A stretch of 53,238 nucleotides of DNA, taken from contig DASUGD010000162.1 of NCBI GenBank assembly GCA_036274195.1, positions 1-53,238 on the forward strand, in the 5' to 3' direction. Shown piece by piece: positions 41,313-49,874 of the stretch. The translations under genes were made by a program, and so were the position numbers. The notes below the pieces were generated by a model, which had not been told where the DNA came from, did not search any database, and saw only the letters and a program-made list of their open reading frames with translations. The DNA is from JAJKIV01 sp036274195. Lineage in GTDB: Bacteria; Gemmatimonadota; Gemmatimonadetes; Gemmatimonadales; Gemmatimonadaceae. Every line of letters starts with the position of its first letter. The stretch's first letter is position 1.

Positions 41313-42098
41313 ATGGGAATCGTCGCGGCGCTTCTCAAGAGTCCTGAACAGCTTCATCGCCTGCGTGCCGCGATACGCGGGCGGTATCTGGTGACCCCGT
41401 GCGACGGGTGGGATGCGGTGCGCCGGCTCTGCGACACCGAGCCGGTCTCGCTCGCCGTGCTCGATCTGTACGCAGACGGCTCGATGGATCTCGATCCCGT
41501 GCGACAGCTGCGCCGCCTATACCCACGCCTCGTGACGATTGCCTACGTGACCGTACGTCCGGATCGCGTTCGCGATGTCTTCGACGCCGGTCGCGCCGGG
41601 CTGGACGGGCTGATCATCGCCGACCGCGACGATGCCCCGGCCGACCTCTGGACGCTGCTCGAGCAGGCGGAGTCGCGTTCGGTCGCGAGCAACCTGCGCA
41701 ACGCGCTCGCGGCATTCGATCCGACGGTACGTGATGCCGTGCTCGTCGCGGTAACGCGGGCGCACGAGAACTTGAGCGGGGACGCTCTTGCCGAGCTGCT
41801 GTCGATCCCTCGCCGTTCGCTCACCAAGCGGCTTACCCATGCGGGGTTTCCCGCGCCACCTCGCCTGCTCACCTGGGGTCGGCTGATCGTCGCCGCGCAG
41901 ATGCTGGACGACCTGAACCGAAGCGCCGACGCCGTCTCGGCGGCGCTCAAGTTTCCTTCAGGCAGCGCGTTCCGAAACACCTGTCAGCGCTACGTCCACG
42001 CGACGCCGACGGAGCTCCGTCAGCGCGGCGGCGCCGAATACGTCGTGAGCCTGCTTCTGGCCGAGGCCCAGCGTGGGCCCCGGCGCACCGCCGCCTAG
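41313..42098 (+). CDS. AraC-type transcriptional regulator with degenerate receiver-like domain
   Basis: The 261-residue protein has an N-terminal section resembling a response-regulator receiver (PVSLAVLDLYADGSMDLDPV, then IAYVTVRPD), but the acidic pocket and clear phospho-acceptor context are poor, so it may not be phosphorylated. The C-terminal part (about 165-255) is an AraC-type double helix-turn-helix: LAELLSIPRRSLTKRLTHAG, then SADAVSAALKFPSGSAFRN and the closing YVHATPTELRQRG. ATG 41313 is the start. Targets unknown. It converges on folE, with 11 nt between stops. Confidence 0.75.
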   Translation: MGIVAALLKSPEQLHRLRAAIRGRYLVTPCDGWDAVRRLCDTEPVSLAVLDLYADGSMDLDPVRQLRRLYPRLVTIAYVTVRPDRVRDVFDAGRAGLDGLIIADRDDAPADLWTLLEQAESRSVASNLRNALAAFDPTVRDAVLVAVTRAHENLSGDALAELLSIPRRSLTKRLTHAGFPAPPRLLTWGRLIVAAQMLDDLNRSADAVSAALKFPSGSAFRNTCQRYVHATPTELRQRGGAEYVVSLLLAEAQRGPRRTAA

Positions 42099-42109
42099 CG
42101 CCCTGGCGC

Positions 42110-42856
42110 CTAGTCCCGACCGTGTGCCAGTCGTAGGAACTCGTCCCGCGTTTTGGCGTCATCCCGAAACGAACCGAGCAGGGCACTGGTGATCGTCTTC
42201 GAGTTCTGCTTCTCGACCCCTCGCATCATCATGCAGAGGTGGACCGCCTCGATGACGACGCCCACGCCGCGGGGATGCAGGACGTCGCAGACCGCCTGAG
42301 CGATCTGACCCGTAAGCCGCTCCTGGACCTGGAGACGCCTGGCGAAGACCTCCACCAGCCGCGGCAGCTTCGACAGCCCAAGGATTCGGCCCGATGGGAT
42401 GTAGGCGATATGGGCTTTGCCGAAGAACGGCAGGAGGTGGTGCTCGCATAGCGAGTACAACTCGATGTCCCGTACCATGACCATGTGGTCGTGCTTCTCC
42501 GTGAACACCCCCTCGCCGACCGCTGTCCACGCATCCTCGCGGTAGCCGCGCGTGAGCCACGCGAGCGAACGGGCAACGCGTTGTGGGGTACGAAGAAGTC
42601 CCTCGCGATCGGGGTCTTCGCCGATCAGTCGTAGCTGCGTTCGAACGGTTTTCTCGAACTCCGCCTCCTCCGCATCCGAGAGGAGCTGAACGGTCCCGGT
42701 TGGAATCGGCAGCCTCGACGAAAGGTCAACTGGCGCGTCCGGGGGAATCGGGTGCTTGATGGCAACCGGCGAGGGCGTCCCAATGCGACCGCGCTTCACT
42801 GCGGTGCGAGCGGCTCCATCGTTCCGCGCGCCGTCCCGACGATTCGACTTCGCCAC
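42110..42856 (-). CDS. folE: GTP cyclohydrolase I
   Basis: The 248-residue enzyme converts GTP to dihydroneopterin triphosphate, the first step toward folate and biopterin. The core has ELYSLCEHHLLPFFGKAHIA (zinc Cys and two His), GLSKLPRLVEVFARRLQVQE, QERLTGQIAQAV, and the second zinc Cys in HLCMMMRGVEKQ. About 60 extra N-terminal residues are polar and probably disordered. GTG 42856 has GAAGGAGG 7 nt upstream, which decides the start over an in-frame TTG at 42910. It links to the PTPS-type gene at 23.6 kb. Divergent from coaE. Confidence 0.95.
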   Translation of the reverse strand: MAKSNRRDGARNDGAARTAVKRGRIGTPSPVAIKHPIPPDAPVDLSSRLPIPTGTVQLLSDAEEAEFEKTVRTQLRLIGEDPDREGLLRTPQRVARSLAWLTRGYREDAWTAVGEGVFTEKHDHMVMVRDIELYSLCEHHLLPFFGKAHIAYIPSGRILGLSKLPRLVEVFARRLQVQERLTGQIAQAVCDVLHPRGVGVVIEAVHLCMMMRGVEKQNSKTITSALLGSFRDDAKTRDEFLRLAHGRD

Positions 42857-42965
42857 GTTCAGTCCTCCTTCAGACCGGGTCAGGTCCAGTTGAACAACTC
42901 CTCGAATCAATGTCGCCTTTCAGCCACTACAGCCAACATAGTGACCTCCGAAAGCGACCCGTACG

Positions 42966-42995
42966 TTGACTTTCCGTCCGGGCGGTTCCTACCTT
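42966..42995 (+). promoter_or_regulatory. Promoter of coaE
   Basis: TTGACT (42966-42971) and TACCTT (42990-42995) are 18 nt apart; the start would be near 43002, 39 nt before ATG 43041. Confidence 0.5.
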
Positions 42996-43040
42996 GCAGC
43001 CCTGCAACGCCCTAGCCACGACGTTCGCGTCATAAAGCGC

Positions 43041-43670
43041 ATGCTTCTCATCGGTCTAACGGGAAATATTGCCAGCGGGAAGTCGACGGTGGCGCGCCTC
43101 CTGTCGGAGCGCGGGGCGACCATCATAGACGCGGACGTGCTGGCCCGTCGCGTGGTCGAGCCTGGAATGCCGGCGTTCGACGAGATCGTTCGCCGCTGGG
43201 GCCAGGAGGTCGTGGCACCCGACGGCAGCCTCGATCGCGACGCACTGCGGCGACTTGTGTTCTCGCATCATGAGCAGCTCGAGGAATTGAACACCATCGT
43301 TCATCCCGAGGTCGCCGCGTATCGCGACCGGCTCGTGGACGAAGCTCGCCAGCGTGGCGACCGTCTCGTGGTCCAGGACATTCCCTTGCTGTTCGAGCGC
43401 GGCATCGTTGACCAGTTCGATCGGATCATCCTCGTCGACGCGCCTCGGCCGGTGCGACTCGAGCGACTGATGCGCGAGCGTCGCCTCAGCGAGACCGACG
43501 CGATGGACATGATCACGGCGCAGATGCCGGCGGAGCTCAAGCGAGCGCGCGCCGACTACCTGATCGAGAACACCGGTACGGTTCGCGAGCTCGAGGAGCG
43601 CGTCAGCGAGGTGTGGCAGTCGCTCGAGCGCGAGGCCGCGTCGCACGCGGCCGCGTCCGCGGTTTCTTGA
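43041..43670 (+). CDS. coaE: Dephospho-CoA kinase
   Basis: The 209-residue kinase does the last step of coenzyme A synthesis, phosphorylating the 3'-hydroxyl of dephospho-CoA. The P-loop is GLTGNIASGKSTVARLL; DADVLARRVVEPG and IPLLFERG are typical of the family, and a LIENTGTVRELEERV end is seen. ATG 43041 is the start. The frame is open further upstream but the P-loop must lie near the N-terminus. The next promoter (gcvH) overlaps its stop codon. Confidence 0.95.
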   Translation: MLLIGLTGNIASGKSTVARLLSERGATIIDADVLARRVVEPGMPAFDEIVRRWGQEVVAPDGSLDRDALRRLVFSHHEQLEELNTIVHPEVAAYRDRLVDEARQRGDRLVVQDIPLLFERGIVDQFDRIILVDAPRPVRLERLMRERRLSETDAMDMITAQMPAELKRARADYLIENTGTVRELEERVSEVWQSLEREAASHAAASAVS

Positions 43671-43695
43671 CGCTCCAAAAGGGCACGTCTAGACT
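43667..43695 (+). promoter_or_regulatory. Promoter of gcvH
   Basis: TTGACG (43667-43672) and TAGACT (43690-43695) are exactly 17 nt apart. The -35 overlaps the coaE stop codon. Start expected near 43702. Confidence 0.55.
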
Positions 43696-43743
43696 TCGCG
43701 CTCCAGCGTCCATTCATCCCACAACATCTCCCGAGAGACCTTC

Positions 43744-44133
43744 GTGTCGTCGATCCCAGCCGATCTTCGCTATACCGCCGAGCACGAGTACCTGAAATCC
43801 ACCGGCGACGACAACGTCGTGCAGGTCGGCATCACGGATTACGCGCAGGGTGAGCTCGGGGACGTCGTGTTCGTCGAGCTGCCGAAGGTGGGCGACAAGC
43901 TCAAGGCCCACGATGTGTTCGGGACGATCGAGGCGGTGAAGGCGGTGTCGGAGCTCTACACGCCGATCGCCGGCGAAGTGGTGGAGATCAACTCACGCCT
44001 CGACGCCGAGCCGGCGCTCGTGAACAGCGATCCGTATGGGGATGGCTGGATGATCAAGCTTCGTGTGGCCAACGCCAAGGATCGCGATGGGCTCATGGAC
44101 GCAGACGCTTATAAATCCCACGTGGGAGAATAG
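43744..44133 (+). CDS. gcvH: Glycine cleavage system H protein
   Basis: The 129-residue H protein shuttles the aminomethyl group of glycine on a lipoyl arm. The lipoylated lysine is in FGTIEAVKAVSELY; LRYTAEHEYLK at the start and GWMIKLRV near the end are typical. Start is GTG 43744. gcvP lies convergent just beyond the heptamer repeat, and a lipoate-ligase-type gene follows gcvP; gcvT is not in the window. Confidence 0.95.
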   Translation: MSSIPADLRYTAEHEYLKSTGDDNVVQVGITDYAQGELGDVVFVELPKVGDKLKAHDVFGTIEAVKAVSELYTPIAGEVVEINSRLDAEPALVNSDPYGDGWMIKLRVANAKDRDGLMDADAYKSHVGE

Positions 44134-44142
44134 GCTGCTATT

Positions 44143-44195
44143 GGCCATCGGCCATCGGCCATCGGCCATCAGCTATCAGCTATCAGCTATCAGCT
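44143..44195. repeat. Heptamer arrays GGCCATC x4 and AGCTATC x3
   Basis: Four exact GGCCATC units (44143-44170) run straight into three AGCTATC units (44171-44191) plus AGCT. All share xGCxATC. The array starts 9 nt after the gcvH stop. Confidence 0.9.
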
Positions 44196-44204
44196 GAAGG
44201 CAAG

Positions 44205-44235
44205 AGCGGGGCGTCCCAGTCAGAGACGCCCCGCT
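44205..44235. terminator. Hairpin terminator between gcvH and gcvP
   Basis: AGCGGGGCGTC (44205-44215) and GACGCCCCGCT (44225-44235) form an 11-bp perfect stem with a 9-nt loop, followed by TTTC. It can serve both converging genes. Confidence 0.75.
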
Positions 44236-44238
44236 TTC

Positions 44239-44280
44239 GATTCCCGATTCCCGATTCCCGATTCCCGATTCCCGATTCCC
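44239..44280. repeat. GATTCCC heptamer x6
   Basis: Six exact GATTCCC units in 42 nt, ending 2 nt before the gcvP stop codon. Together with the arrays at 44143 they flank the terminator hairpin. Confidence 0.9.
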
Positions 44281-44282
44281 GA

Positions 44283-47156
44283 TCAGGCGTATTCCTCCAC
44301 CGGCGGACAGGCACAGACCAGATTGCGGTCTCCGTACGCGCTCTCCACGCGGCCAACCGCCGGCCAGAATTTCCGGTGACGAGTCGAGGGCAGCGGGAAC
44401 GCCGCGCGCTCGCGCGAGTACGCGTGCGACCAGTCGTCGGAGATCACCGCTTCCATGGTGTGCGGCGAGTTCTTGAGCGGGTTGTCCTTTCGGTCCAGCA
44501 CGCCCGTCTCGACGTCGCGGATCTCCTGGCGAATCGCGATCATCGCGTCGCAGAAGCGATCGAGCTCCGCCTTCGATTCGCTCTCCGTCGGCTCGATCAT
44601 GAGGGTCCCCGCTACCGGGAAGGAGACGGTCGGCGCGTGGAAGCCATAGTCCATGAGCCGTTTCGCGATGTCCTCGACCTCGACGCCGGTCGCCTGCTTC
44701 ACCCCGCGCGGATCGACGATGCACTCGTGCGCGACGAGACCGCTCTTGCCCTTGTACAACACGGGGAAGTGCGGCTCCAGCCGCTTCGCGATGTAGTTCG
44801 CGTTGAGGATCGCGACCTTCGTCGCGTCGGTGAGCCCCGAGGCGCCCATCATGCGAATGTAGACCCACGAGATCGGCAGGATGCTCGCGCTGCCCCACGG
44901 GGCCGCGGACACCGCGCCTAACGTTTCGCGCCCGTCGAGGTGAACCACCGGGTGACCCGGCAGGAACGGCGCGAGATGTTTGGCGACGCCGATCGGGCCC
45001 ATTCCCGGACCGCCGCCACCGTGCGGAATACAGAACGTCTTGTGCAGGTTGATGTGGCAGACGTCCGCCCCGATGTCGGCTGGCCGAGCGACGCCGACGA
45101 GCGCGTTCATGTTGGCGCCGTCCATGTATACCTGGCCGCCGTTCGCGTGCACGACCCTGCACACGTCGATGATCGTCTCCTCGAACACGCCGTGCGTGGA
45201 CGGGTAGGTCACCATGAGCGCCGCGAGGCTCGCCTTGTGCTCCTGGGCCTTCGCCTCCAGGTCCGCCACGTCGATGTTGCCGTTCGCGTCCGTCTTCACG
45301 ACCACGACGTCGAGGCCCGCCATGACCGCGCTCGCCGGGTTCGTCCCGTGAGCCGATTGAGGTATGAGGCACACATGTCGGTGCCCTTCGCCACGGGATT
45401 CGTGATACCGGCGGATCACGAGCAGCCCCGTGAGCTCGCCCTGCGAGCCAGCGTTAGGCTGCAGCGAGACCGCGTCGAACCCGGTGATGTCCGCGAGGTC
45501 CGACTCGAGCTGCGCGAACATCCGGCCGTAACCCGGGGCCTGATCGCGTGGCGCGAACGGGTGCAGCTTGCCGATCTCCGCCCACGTTACCGGGATCATC
45601 TCGGCCGTTGCGTTCAGCTTCATGGTGCACGACCCCAGCGGGATCATGCCGTGAACGAGCGAGAAGTCGCGCGACTCGAGCGTGCGCAGGTAGCGCAGCA
45701 TCTCGGTCTCGGAGTGGTAGCGGTGGAAGACGGGGTGCGTGAGGAACGGGCTCGTGCGCGCGAACCGTTCGTCGAACCGATCGTCGGTCTCCATCGCGAG
45801 CTCGTCGACGCTCCCGTTCGCCACGCCGAATGCCGCGAGCACCTCGGTGACGTCGGCCGCGGTGACCGTCTCGTCGAACGCGACGCACACCGCCGTGCCC
45901 TCGGCCCGCAGATTGATGTTCCGGTCGCGCGCTGCCCGGACGATGTCCTCCGCGGTTTTCCCGTTAGGCTCGACGCAGACCGTGTCGAAGAACACGTCGT
46001 GGCGAACCTTGTGCCCGGCCCGCTCGAGTCCCGCGGCCAGGACAGCCGCCAGTTCATGGACCCGCTTCGCGATGCGCGTGAGTCCCTCGGGCCCGTGCCA
46101 CACGGCATACATCCCCGCGATGACGGCAAGCAGCACCTGCGCCGTGCACACGTTGCTCGTTGCCTTCTCCCGACGGATGTGCTGCTCGCGCGTCTGGAGC
46201 GCCATGCGCAGCGCCGGTTTCCCCGCCGTATCGCGCGAGACGCCGATGATGCGGCCTGGCATCACGCGCTTGTACTCGTCCTTCGTCGCGAAGAACGCTG
46301 CGTGCGGGCCACCATAACCGAGCGGAACGCCGAATCGCTGCGAGTTGCCCACGACGACGTCGGCACCCCACTCGCCCGGCGGCGCCAAGAGCGTCAGTGC
46401 CAGCAGGTCGGTCGCCACGACCACCATTGCCCCGGCCGCATGCGCGGAATCCGCGAGCTCGCGATAGTCATGGACGCCGCCATCGGTGGCGGGATACTGC
46501 ACCACGACGGCGAACGTGTCGGCGCCAACCTTCAGGCCTTTCTCCTCGGCGACGACGACCTTCCATCCACGAGCCTCGGCACGTGTACGGACCACGTCGA
46601 TTGTCTGCGGGTAGCAGCCGCTCGAGACGACGACGGTCTCTTTCCCTTCCTTCCCCTTCACCGCGTGCGCCATGGCCACCGCCTCGGCGGCGGCGGTGCC
46701 CTCATCGAGCAGCGATGCGTTGGCGATCTCCATCCCCGTCAGATCCATGACCATGGTCTGATAGGTCAGGAGCGCCTCGAGTCGTCCCTGAGCGATCTCG
46801 GCCTGGTATGGCGTGTACGCAGTGTACCAGCCGGGGTTCTCCAGGATGTTCCGCTGGATGACCGGCGGTGTCAGCGTGTCGTAGTAGCCGAGCCCGATGA
46901 ACGACCGGAATACCTTGTTGGTCGCCACCATGGTGCGGAGCTCTGCCAGCACGTCGTGCTCGGTGCGCGGCCGCCCGGTATTCAGCACACCGCGGAAGCG
47001 GATCTTCGCGGGTACCACGGCGTCGATGAACTCGTCGAGCGACCGATATCCCAGCACGTCCAGCATCGCCTGCTGCTCGGCAGCGCTGGGGCCGATGTGC
47101 CGACTGGGGAACGAGTCGACCTCTGTGAGCGGCATGGGCTTGCTCGTAGTCGTCAT
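44283..47156 (-). CDS. gcvP: Glycine dehydrogenase (decarboxylating), single-chain P protein
   Basis: The 957-residue P protein decarboxylates glycine and passes the aminomethyl group to GcvH. It is the fused form: the alpha half (SFIGLGYYDTLTPPVIQRNI, YTPYQAEIAQGRLEALLTYQ) is followed by the beta half with the PLP-lysine segment HKTFCIPHGGGGPGMGP near residue 703 and SCTMKLNATAEM. Start ATG 47156 has weak ribosome binding. About 185 nt separate it from the divergent lipoate-ligase gene. I see no glycine riboswitch. Full length, no frameshift. Confidence 0.97.
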   Translation of the reverse strand: MTTTSKPMPLTEVDSFPSRHIGPSAAEQQAMLDVLGYRSLDEFIDAVVPAKIRFRGVLNTGRPRTEHDVLAELRTMVATNKVFRSFIGLGYYDTLTPPVIQRNILENPGWYTAYTPYQAEIAQGRLEALLTYQTMVMDLTGMEIANASLLDEGTAAAEAVAMAHAVKGKEGKETVVVSSGCYPQTIDVVRTRAEARGWKVVVAEEKGLKVGADTFAVVVQYPATDGGVHDYRELADSAHAAGAMVVVATDLLALTLLAPPGEWGADVVVGNSQRFGVPLGYGGPHAAFFATKDEYKRVMPGRIIGVSRDTAGKPALRMALQTREQHIRREKATSNVCTAQVLLAVIAGMYAVWHGPEGLTRIAKRVHELAAVLAAGLERAGHKVRHDVFFDTVCVEPNGKTAEDIVRAARDRNINLRAEGTAVCVAFDETVTAADVTEVLAAFGVANGSVDELAMETDDRFDERFARTSPFLTHPVFHRYHSETEMLRYLRTLESRDFSLVHGMIPLGSCTMKLNATAEMIPVTWAEIGKLHPFAPRDQAPGYGRMFAQLESDLADITGFDAVSLQPNAGSQGELTGLLVIRRYHESRGEGHRHVCLIPQSAHGTNPASAVMAGLDVVVVKTDANGNIDVADLEAKAQEHKASLAALMVTYPSTHGVFEETIIDVCRVVHANGGQVYMDGANMNALVGVARPADIGADVCHINLHKTFCIPHGGGGPGMGPIGVAKHLAPFLPGHPVVHLDGRETLGAVSAAPWGSASILPISWVYIRMMGASGLTDATKVAILNANYIAKRLEPHFPVLYKGKSGLVAHECIVDPRGVKQATGVEVEDIAKRLMDYGFHAPTVSFPVAGTLMIEPTESESKAELDRFCDAMIAIRQEIRDVETGVLDRKDNPLKNSPHTMEAVISDDWSHAYSRERAAFPLPSTRHRKFWPAVGRVESAYGDRNLVCACPPVEEYA

Positions 47157-47342
47157 GCAATCCTCGAGCGACTCAAGAATGGGTTCCGTAGCGTCCAGCG
47201 CTTAAACGTACCTCCGTACGGAAGGGTGCGCGACGTGAGCCCGACGCCTCGAGCCCGCAGCTAACCTGTTTCATTCTGCGGCGATCGCGCGTACGTTCGG
47301 GCGTGTCACGCTCCGCGTCTGTCGCCTGGTTAGTTGAATCTC

Positions 47343-48110
47343 ATGCATTGGTCGTTGCTGGTGACGCCCCCGCTCACCGGGGCAGAAAACATGGCGCTCG
47401 ATGAGGCATTGCTCGAGCGCGCGAGCACGTCGGGCAGCGCGGTGCTGCGGGTGTACACCTGGTCGGCGCCGACTATCTCGTTCGGGCGAAATCAGGCGGC
47501 GGCCGGCACGTACGATCCCGAACGCGCGCGCGAGCGCGGCATCGCCGTGGTTCGCCGGCCGACCGGGGGGCGGTCGCTGCTGCATCACCGGGAGATCACG
47601 TACAGCGTAACGGCCCCGCTACACCTGGCGGGTTCACTTCGCGAATCGTACGGGCGCATCAATCGTCTTCTCGTCGGCGGATTGAGGCGGCTTGGCGTCA
47701 GCGTGGAGATTGCTGCGCCGCGAGAACGATCGCTGCCACCGTCTGCCGCACCATGTTTCGAGCGACCCGCTGCCGGCGAGCTCGTGGTCGATGGTCGCAA
47801 GCTCGTGGGCAGTGCCCAATGGCGGGACCAGGGTGCCATGCTTCAGCACGGATCGATTCTGGTGGAGGATGATCAGCCGCTCGTGAGCGCGCTCGCGGGC
47901 GACGTTGCACTGCCCCCACCGGCGGCGACGCTGGCGGCCGCACTTGGCCGCACGCCGTCGGTCGACGAAGTGGCGGGGGCCCTGTTCGAGACCGTCCGCG
48001 AAATCGAGTGCCTGGATGCCGATACGCTGCTGATCGATTCGGCACTCGAGTCTGCGCAGGCACGCCTCGCTGCTCGTTACGTCGATGACGGCTGGACCTG
48101 GCGACGCTGA
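47343..48110 (+). CDS. Lipoate-protein ligase/lipoyltransferase family protein
   Basis: The 255-residue product belongs to the biotin/lipoate A/B ligase family. ENMALDEALLERA opens it, the substrate loop is VVRRPTGGRSLLHHREITYS, and GRKLVGSAQWRDQGAMLQHG contains the conserved lysine. It should load lipoate or octanoate onto GcvH and other E2 proteins. It lacks an extra C-terminal domain, so it could be LplA-like or a LipM/LipL type; these cannot be told apart by eye. ATG 47343 is the start; TTG 47334 is in frame. Its neighbour gcvP supports a glycine-cleavage role. Confidence 0.85.
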   Translation: MHWSLLVTPPLTGAENMALDEALLERASTSGSAVLRVYTWSAPTISFGRNQAAAGTYDPERARERGIAVVRRPTGGRSLLHHREITYSVTAPLHLAGSLRESYGRINRLLVGGLRRLGVSVEIAAPRERSLPPSAAPCFERPAAGELVVDGRKLVGSAQWRDQGAMLQHGSILVEDDQPLVSALAGDVALPPPAATLAAALGRTPSVDEVAGALFETVREIECLDADTLLIDSALESAQARLAARYVDDGWTWRR

Positions 48111-48158
48111 GGCGCGTCGCCGGTGAACGTTGGTTGTTCGACTCTCGGAGTGTTGACC

Positions 48159-49847
48159 ATGCGCGAATCGATCGGTCCGCGGATCTGTGTCCTCGTTGCC
48201 TGTGCCCTTGGGGCTGCCGCGTGCGGCAGCCCCACCACGAAGTCGGACGATACCAGCGCCGTTGGCGGGTCGATCGTCATCGCGGCGCAGAACGAGCCGC
48301 GAACGCTCCTGCCACCGGTGATCACGCAGATCGACGAGAAGATCATTGCCGATCAGATCTTCGAGCCGCTCGCGTGGTTGGGCGACGAGGGGCACCTGGA
48401 CCGTGATTACCGTCCAGGCCTCGCGGACAGCTGGTCGTGGGAGCGCGACTCGACCGCGATCGTGTTCCATCTGAACCCGAACGCGCGCTGGCAGGATGGA
48501 ACGCCGGTTCGCGCGTCCGACGTGCGGTTCACGTTCGGGCTGTACACGGACTCGATCGTCGGCTTCAAGGACCGGAGCTCGCTCGCCCGCATCGACTCCG
48601 TGACCGCGCGCGACTCGGTCACCGCGGTGTTCTGGTTCAGGAACCGCTACCCCGAGCAGTTCTACGACGCCGCGACGCGCCTGCTCATTGTTCCCGAACA
48701 TTTGCTCGCGCGCGAGCCGCGAGCGACGCTGCTCACGTCGGCCTTCGGACGACAGCCGATTGGCTCGGGTCGGTTCCGTCTCGGCAAGTGGACGCCGAAC
48801 GCCTCGATCGAGCTCGTGGCGGACACCGCGAACTACCACGGTCGGCCGAAGCTCGATCGTGTCGTCTTCGCGGTCACGACCGACCAGACTGCACTCCCCA
48901 CGCGCCTAACGACCGGCGAGATCGATCTGGCCGAGGTCTCGACACCGGCGATGTTCCGCACACTCAAGGATCAGCCGGACCTGCGCGCGCGAATGAACCC
49001 GGCGTACGATTACTCGTTCCTGCTCTTCAACGCCCGCCAGCCCAAGCAGCGGCAGCAGCCTAACGCGCTCTTTGCCGACATCGGGTTGCGCCGAGCGATT
49101 TCCATGGGGATCGATCGCGGGAAACTCGTTCGCAGCCAGTTCGACTCGCTGGCGGTGGTCTCGACGGGGCCAATGACGCGCGCCCAGCCACTCGCGGATT
49201 CTACGATCGCGACCATCGCGTACGATCCCGCCGGCGCGGCCCGATTGCTCGACTCCCTGGGCTGGACGTTGCCCGCGGGCAAGACCGTGCGGGAGCGCCG
49301 CGGCCAGGCGCTCAAGTTCTCCGTGCTTGTCCCGACGGTTTCGGCGAACCGCATGGCGATGATCGTCGTGATTCAGGAATCGCTTCGGAAGCTGGGCGTT
49401 GAGGTCGTTGTGGACGCGGTCGACGGCAACACATTCCTGGCGCGGCTCGCGGCGCGGAACTTCGACGTCGTGTTCCATGGCATGCACGTCGATCCGACTG
49501 TGGCCGGACTCCGCGCCTCCTGGACGGTGGCCAGCGCGCGAGACGCGAACGGCTTGAACTTCGGGAACTACGAGAATCCCCGGTTCGACGCGCATCTCGA
49601 TAGCGCGCTCGCCGCGCGCGACCTGGCTTCCGCTCGGCCGCACGCGAAGCAGGCGTACGAAACGATCGTCGCCGACGCGCCCGCGGTCTGGCTCTACGAG
49701 ACGCGAACCGCCATGCTGATGCACAAGCGCCTGCGACCGGCGCACCTCGTGTCGACCGCGTGGTGGGCAGGCCTCGCGGACTGGTCGATTCCGCCAGCCG
49801 AGCGACTGCCACGCGACCGGGTGGGGCTCAGGGTCGCGTCACGTTAG
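48159..49847 (+). CDS. Peptide/solute ABC transporter substrate-binding lipoprotein
   Basis: The 562-residue SBP_bac_5 (Dpp/Opp type) protein captures peptides or similar solutes outside the inner membrane. The lipobox ends LGAAAC. Typical segments are EPRTLLPPV, PGLADSWSWERDSTAIVFHL, ARWQDGTPVRASDVRFTF, IGSGRFRLGKW and LRRAISMGIDRGKL. ATG 48159 has GGAG 8 nt upstream; GTG 48123 is in frame but adds residues before the signal peptide. The stop TAG lies in a CGTTAGG motif. First gene of a five-gene transporter run. Confidence 0.92.
   Translation: MRESIGPRICVLVACALGAAACGSPTTKSDDTSAVGGSIVIAAQNEPRTLLPPVITQIDEKIIADQIFEPLAWLGDEGHLDRDYRPGLADSWSWERDSTAIVFHLNPNARWQDGTPVRASDVRFTFGLYTDSIVGFKDRSSLARIDSVTARDSVTAVFWFRNRYPEQFYDAATRLLIVPEHLLAREPRATLLTSAFGRQPIGSGRFRLGKWTPNASIELVADTANYHGRPKLDRVVFAVTTDQTALPTRLTTGEIDLAEVSTPAMFRTLKDQPDLRARMNPAYDYSFLLFNARQPKQRQQPNALFADIGLRRAISMGIDRGKLVRSQFDSLAVVSTGPMTRAQPLADSTIATIAYDPAGAARLLDSLGWTLPAGKTVRERRGQALKFSVLVPTVSANRMAMIVVIQESLRKLGVEVVVDAVDGNTFLARLAARNFDVVFHGMHVDPTVAGLRASWTVASARDANGLNFGNYENPRFDAHLDSALAARDLASARPHAKQAYETIVADAPAVWLYETRTAMLMHKRLRPAHLVSTAWWAGLADWSIPPAERLPRDRVGLRVASR
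48210..48233. repeat. Perfect 11-bp inverted repeat inside the lipobox codons
   Basis: GGGGCTGCCGC (48210-48220) and GCGGCAGCCCC (48223-48233) are separated by GT. The palindrome codes for the G-A-A-A-C-G lipobox region of the substrate-binding protein. Confidence 0.8.
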
Positions 49848-49850
49848 GGT

Positions 49851-49874
49851 GCGCACGCGTCGTTAGGCGTGCGC
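49851..49874 (+). promoter_or_regulatory. Hairpin containing the permease start codon
   Basis: GCGCACGC (49851-49858) pairs with GCGTGCGC (49867-49874), and the GTG start 49869 lies in the right arm. It sits 3 nt after the upstream stop and may tie permease translation to ribosomes finishing the upstream gene. Confidence 0.4.

Noticed and set aside
44143..44280. CRISPR array
   Set aside because: Units are 7 nt with no spacers, and no cas genes are present.
44940..47264. A 774-codon plus-strand frame opposite gcvP
   Set aside because: Arg/His-rich antisense composition with no motif; gcvP is full length on the other strand.
47157..47342. Possible glycine riboswitch before gcvP
   Set aside because: I looked for the conserved aptamer core lines on both strands and found none; only a short GTAC-CTCC-GTAC palindrome is present.
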